A stretch of 8,534 bases of DNA from Candidatus Poseidoniaceae archaeon (GTDB lineage Archaea > Thermoplasmatota > Poseidoniia > Poseidoniales > Poseidoniaceae). The position numbers and the translations under genes are program-made. The notes under the pieces are model-generated. The model ran no database searches and had not been told where the DNA came from. It worked only from the letters and a program-made list of their open reading frames with translations. This document shows, piece by piece, positions 6,153-8,534 of this stretch. The DNA is taken from the NCBI GenBank assembly GCA_028822955.1, contig JAPKCL010000069.1, forward strand, positions 1 to 8,534, written 5' to 3'. The stretch's first letter is position 1, and every line of letters starts with the position of its first letter.

Positions 6153-6740
6153 ATGGATCTTACAGTAGATTCTGAAATTGTGGCCTTTCTTGGTATGTCT
6201 CTCATCCTTTGCGCATTCTTTTTGGAAACACAGAGCATTATACACAGTAAAGCCTCTTCATACTTGTTGCTCATGGCATCAGGTTCAGGAATTTTGGCAA
6301 TACGTGCTTATGCCATAGAGGAATGGGCTTTCCTCATTCTCGAAGTGGCATGGTTTTTGACGGCAATGGCTGGGTTCATAAGCCGAAGTAAAAAACAACC
6401 TTTGCAAGATACAAAGTATTCGAAATTCGATACATTTCGATTCAGAAGAGAGAGACGGTCCACTCAACCATCATTGATAGAAAAATCTGCTGGAAGTGTC
6501 GTTCCGGAACATTTGTATGAAAAAATCCATGACCCGGTAATCGATGAAGGCACAAAAGAACATATTGCAAGTCAAATCAAAAACAAAACATGGTGGGCTG
6601 ATGCAGCATTTCAAATCAATATGCCAGATTCATATCCTGCATCACCGCAAGATAATTATGACCGCGTGATGGATGTTGTTGTTGAAAGAAGAGAAATGGA
6701 GTTTAATAGAATTCAACAAGAAGTCAAAACTTTTAGATAA
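6153..6740 (+). CDS. Small membrane protein with CBU_0592-like three-helix domain and soluble tail
   Basis: A protein of 195 residues from the ATG at 6153, or 198 from an in-frame GTG at 6144; neither start has a Shine-Dalgarno site. Numbering from the GTG, three hydrophobic segments lie near 12-28, 39-56 and 62-79. The pattern (a FLGMSLILCAFFLE helix, a LLLMASGSGILAIRAY helix, then LILEVAWFLTAMAGF) resembles the CBU_0592 family of small membrane proteins of unknown role; this is a by-eye resemblance. After residue 80 the chain becomes a basic, hydrophilic tail of about 118 residues with an Arg cluster (RFRRERR, 99-105), a TWWADAAFQINMPDSYP stretch (149-165) and an amphipathic, probably helical C-terminus (VVVERREMEFNRIQQEVKTF). 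The tail is probably cytoplasmic. The gene directly follows the other membrane protein and precedes proS by 80 bp. Function is unknown. Confidence 0.7.
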   Translation: MDLTVDSEIVAFLGMSLILCAFFLETQSIIHSKASSYLLLMASGSGILAIRAYAIEEWAFLILEVAWFLTAMAGFISRSKKQPLQDTKYSKFDTFRFRRERRSTQPSLIEKSAGSVVPEHLYEKIHDPVIDEGTKEHIASQIKNKTWWADAAFQINMPDSYPASPQDNYDRVMDVVVERREMEFNRIQQEVKTFR

Positions 6741-6820
6741 ACTTAGAAAATTGATAGAACTTCACTTTCTGTGTATTTCAAGCGTCATCTTGATGTGCGA
6801 GTGATGGACGAGATGAGTTC

Positions 6821-8350
6821 ATGAGCCAAGGACCTGGTAAGGCCAAACGCGGTATTCCATCAAAGGCTGAAAATTTTAATGAATGGTATCCATTCATGGT
6901 AGAGGCTGCTGAATTAGTCGATAAGCGCTATCCAATCAAAGGAATGGATGTCTGGAGGCCCTATGGCTGGAAGACAATGAAACTCATCGATGCCTTAACG
7001 CATGCAGAAATGGAACGTACAGAACACGAAGAAGTTAATTTTCCTCTTTTAATTCCTGAAAACCTTTTGGAAAAAGAGAATGCGTTGGTTGCACGGCTCA
7101 AGCGCGCACGCGAAGAAGGCGTAGACCCTGATGACCTACGTGATGAAGATGAAGAAGGTGGATTCAAAAAAGAAGTCTATTGGGTAAAACACGCTGGTGA
7201 TAATGAACTGGACATTCCAATGTTTTTACGACCTACTTCTGAAACAGCAATGTACACCATGTTCCCACTTTGGATTCGTTCGCACAAAGACCTTCCACTC
7301 AAAGTCTACCAAATGGTCAATACATTCCGATATGAAACGAAGCAGACACGTTCCTTTATCCGAGTTCGTGAAATTCACTTCTTTGAAGCACACACAGCCC
7401 ATGCTGATGAAGATGGTGCGACACGTCAAATCGAACAAGATTTGGAAATTGTCAATAATGTCATGCACGACTTATGTCTTCCAATCATCAAGGCCAAACG
7501 TCCTGTATGGGATACATTCCCTGGAGCTTGGTACACCATCGGTATCGACGCTGTGATGCCAAATGGCCGAACGCTTCAGGTTGCTTCATGTCACCATTAT
7601 CGGGATCAATGGGCCAAAGCATTCGATCTTTCATACGAGAACCTCGATGCTAAACAACAGTTTTGCCACCAGACGACCTATGGAATGTCAGAACGTCTAC
7701 TCGGGGCTGTTGTTGGTATGCATGGTGACGAAAATGGTCTCATTATGCCACCAGCTGTAGCACCGTTCCAGGTCGTCATTTGTCCTATGATTCGAAAGAA
7801 TTCTGATGTTGATACAGTTTCTGTCGCACAAGAGATGGCCGTTACACTTCGCAAACATGGATTGCGTGTGAAGGTCGATACACGTGATATTCACGCCGGT
7901 CAGAAGTACTACGATTGGGAAATCAAAGGCGTACCTCTACGACTCGATGTTGGGCCACGTGATATTGCCCAAGGTACTGCTTTTGCCGCACGAAGAACTG
8001 GTGGTAAAGAACCAATTGCAATGGATGACTTACCGAATGCATGTCTACAAATTTTAGACGAGATTGCCCAAGAATTGCGAAAGAGGTCTTCTGCCCACAT
8101 GGATGATGTCATCCAACCTTTACCGGCTTTCAATGAAGTTGATGGAACATGGGTGATGGATGGGGAGATCGAAGATGGGAAAATCTACCAGATACCTTTT
8201 GATGGAACAGATGCTCATGCAGAAGCTATTGAGCGTGCAACAAGCCTCACTTTCCTCGGTGACTCAACAGAAGATTTCGAAGAAGAAGTGCCATGCCACA
8301 TGAGTGGTAAGATGACTCGCCGCCGAATTATTCTTGCCAAGACCTACTGA
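6821..8350 (+). CDS. proS: Prolyl-tRNA synthetase, archaeal/eukaryote-type class II
   Basis: This 509-residue cytoplasmic enzyme attaches proline to tRNA-Pro. Class II landmarks are clear: NFNEWYPFMVEAAELVDK (18-35), the motif-1 region around PLLIPENLLEKE (75-86), LRPTSETAMY (136-145), motif 2 with NTFRYETKQTRSFIRVREI (167-185), LQVASCHHY (252-260) and motif 3 with ERLLGAVVGMHGDENGLI (291-308). The anticodon-binding domain covers about 315-425, with DTRDIHAGQKYYDWEIKGVP. There is no bacterial editing insertion, as expected for this type. The protein ends in AKTY, keeping the conserved C-terminal tyrosine of archaeal-type enzymes. Two oddities are an acidic insertion near 90-118 (EEGVDPDDLRDEDEEGG) and a C-terminal domain with only one cysteine (C492), where zinc-binding relatives have four. 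No in-frame start upstream was seen; the ribosome site is weak. Confidence 0.95.
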   Translation: MSQGPGKAKRGIPSKAENFNEWYPFMVEAAELVDKRYPIKGMDVWRPYGWKTMKLIDALTHAEMERTEHEEVNFPLLIPENLLEKENALVARLKRAREEGVDPDDLRDEDEEGGFKKEVYWVKHAGDNELDIPMFLRPTSETAMYTMFPLWIRSHKDLPLKVYQMVNTFRYETKQTRSFIRVREIHFFEAHTAHADEDGATRQIEQDLEIVNNVMHDLCLPIIKAKRPVWDTFPGAWYTIGIDAVMPNGRTLQVASCHHYRDQWAKAFDLSYENLDAKQQFCHQTTYGMSERLLGAVVGMHGDENGLIMPPAVAPFQVVICPMIRKNSDVDTVSVAQEMAVTLRKHGLRVKVDTRDIHAGQKYYDWEIKGVPLRLDVGPRDIAQGTAFAARRTGGKEPIAMDDLPNACLQILDEIAQELRKRSSAHMDDVIQPLPAFNEVDGTWVMDGEIEDGKIYQIPFDGTDAHAEAIERATSLTFLGDSTEDFEEEVPCHMSGKMTRRRIILAKTY

Positions 8351-8362
8351 TACCGAATGTAG

Positions 8363-8382
8363 CAAGGGTGGGCGAGCCCTTG
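8363..8382. terminator. Possible 3'-end hairpin between proS and the convergent gene
   Basis: CAAGGG (8363-8368) pairs with CCCTTG (8377-8382) around an eight-base loop, 12 bases after the proS stop and inside the 56-bp convergent gap. No T-run follows on either strand, so it is not a classical intrinsic terminator. It may still mark or protect transcript 3' ends on both strands. Confidence 0.3.
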
Positions 8383-8406
8383 GGATTCCACGGAAATGAT
8401 ATGTCG

Positions 8407-8534
8407 CTACTGTTGACTTTGCTCATGAATAGCAGTCTGAGCAATCTGTCGAATATCGACTTCATATTGATCAAATTCTGGAACACTGGTGGGTTCAATG
8501 CCATACACGGCATGAAGCCATACGAGCGTACCAG
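8407..8534 (-). CDS. C-terminal end of an unidentified convergent gene (runs off the right edge)
   Basis: On the minus strand, one frame stays open from the window edge (first full codon at 8532) to a TAG at 8409-8407, giving 41 residues: GTLVWLHAVYGIEPTSVPEF followed by DQYEVDIRQIAQTAIHEQSQQ. The composition is ordinary and protein-like (Trp, Tyr, His, acidic residues and a helical Gln-rich end). Of the other two minus-strand frames here, one closes early, and the other stays open to 8328 but encodes a less natural sequence and would overlap the end of proS by 23 bp. The fragment has no motif that I recognise, so no function is given. It converges on proS with a 56-bp gap. Confidence 0.5.
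   Translation of the reverse strand, partial: GTLVWLHAVYGIEPTSVPEFDQYEVDIRQIAQTAIHEQSQQ

Noticed and set aside
1..8534. CRISPR arrays, tRNA or rRNA genes, insertion sequences and attachment sites
   Set aside because: No spaced direct repeats, cloverleaf-like segments, transposase motifs or terminal inverted repeats were seen on either strand; intergenic gaps are all under 100 bases.

Overview
The window reads as a compact stretch of archaeal chromosome at moderate GC. An uncultured marine euryarchaeon of the Thermoplasmatota (Marine Group II / Poseidoniales type) is the best guess. This is inferred from the archaeal/eukaryote-type prolyl-tRNA synthetase, the transketolase split into two subunits, the short MipB/TalC-type transaldolase, tight spacing, and a mix of Shine-Dalgarno-led starts with starts that look leaderless. 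No 16S or other phylogenetic marker is present, so the lineage is not proven.

Layout. At the left edge (382 down to 2, minus strand) is the N-terminal end of a P-type cation-transporting ATPase that runs off the window. A 93-bp divergent spacer separates it from a 682-residue OPT-family transporter (476-2524, plus). After an 82-bp gap with a clear inverted repeat comes a sugar-phosphate block: transketolase N-terminal subunit (2607-3440), transketolase C-terminal subunit (3437-4372, ATGA overlap), a MazG/dCTPase-like nucleotide pyrophosphohydrolase (4415-4780) and a transaldolase (4832-5494). Two small membrane proteins follow (5566-6141 and about 6153-6740); the second resembles the CBU_0592-type three-helix fold and the first is unrecognised. 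Prolyl-tRNA synthetase (6821-8350) closes the plus-strand run. At the right edge, converging on it, is the C-terminal 41 codons of an unidentified minus-strand gene (8532 down to 8407).

How the genes fit together. The transketolase subunits and the transaldolase provide the carbon-shuffling reactions of the non-oxidative pentose phosphate pathway, linking pentose phosphates for nucleotides and aromatic compounds to fructose-6-phosphate and glyceraldehyde-3-phosphate. The pyrophosphohydrolase between them plausibly cleans nucleotide pools. The OPT transporter would bring in peptides or metal chelates, which fits a peptide-using heterotroph. ProRS is housekeeping.

There is no CRISPR array, insertion sequence, tRNA, rRNA, phage gene or clear defence system. 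I did not find a convincing undescribed multi-gene system. The points most worth a second look are the apparent loss of the zinc-ligand cysteines in ProRS, the linked small membrane proteins between tal and proS, and the hairpin in front of the transketolase genes.
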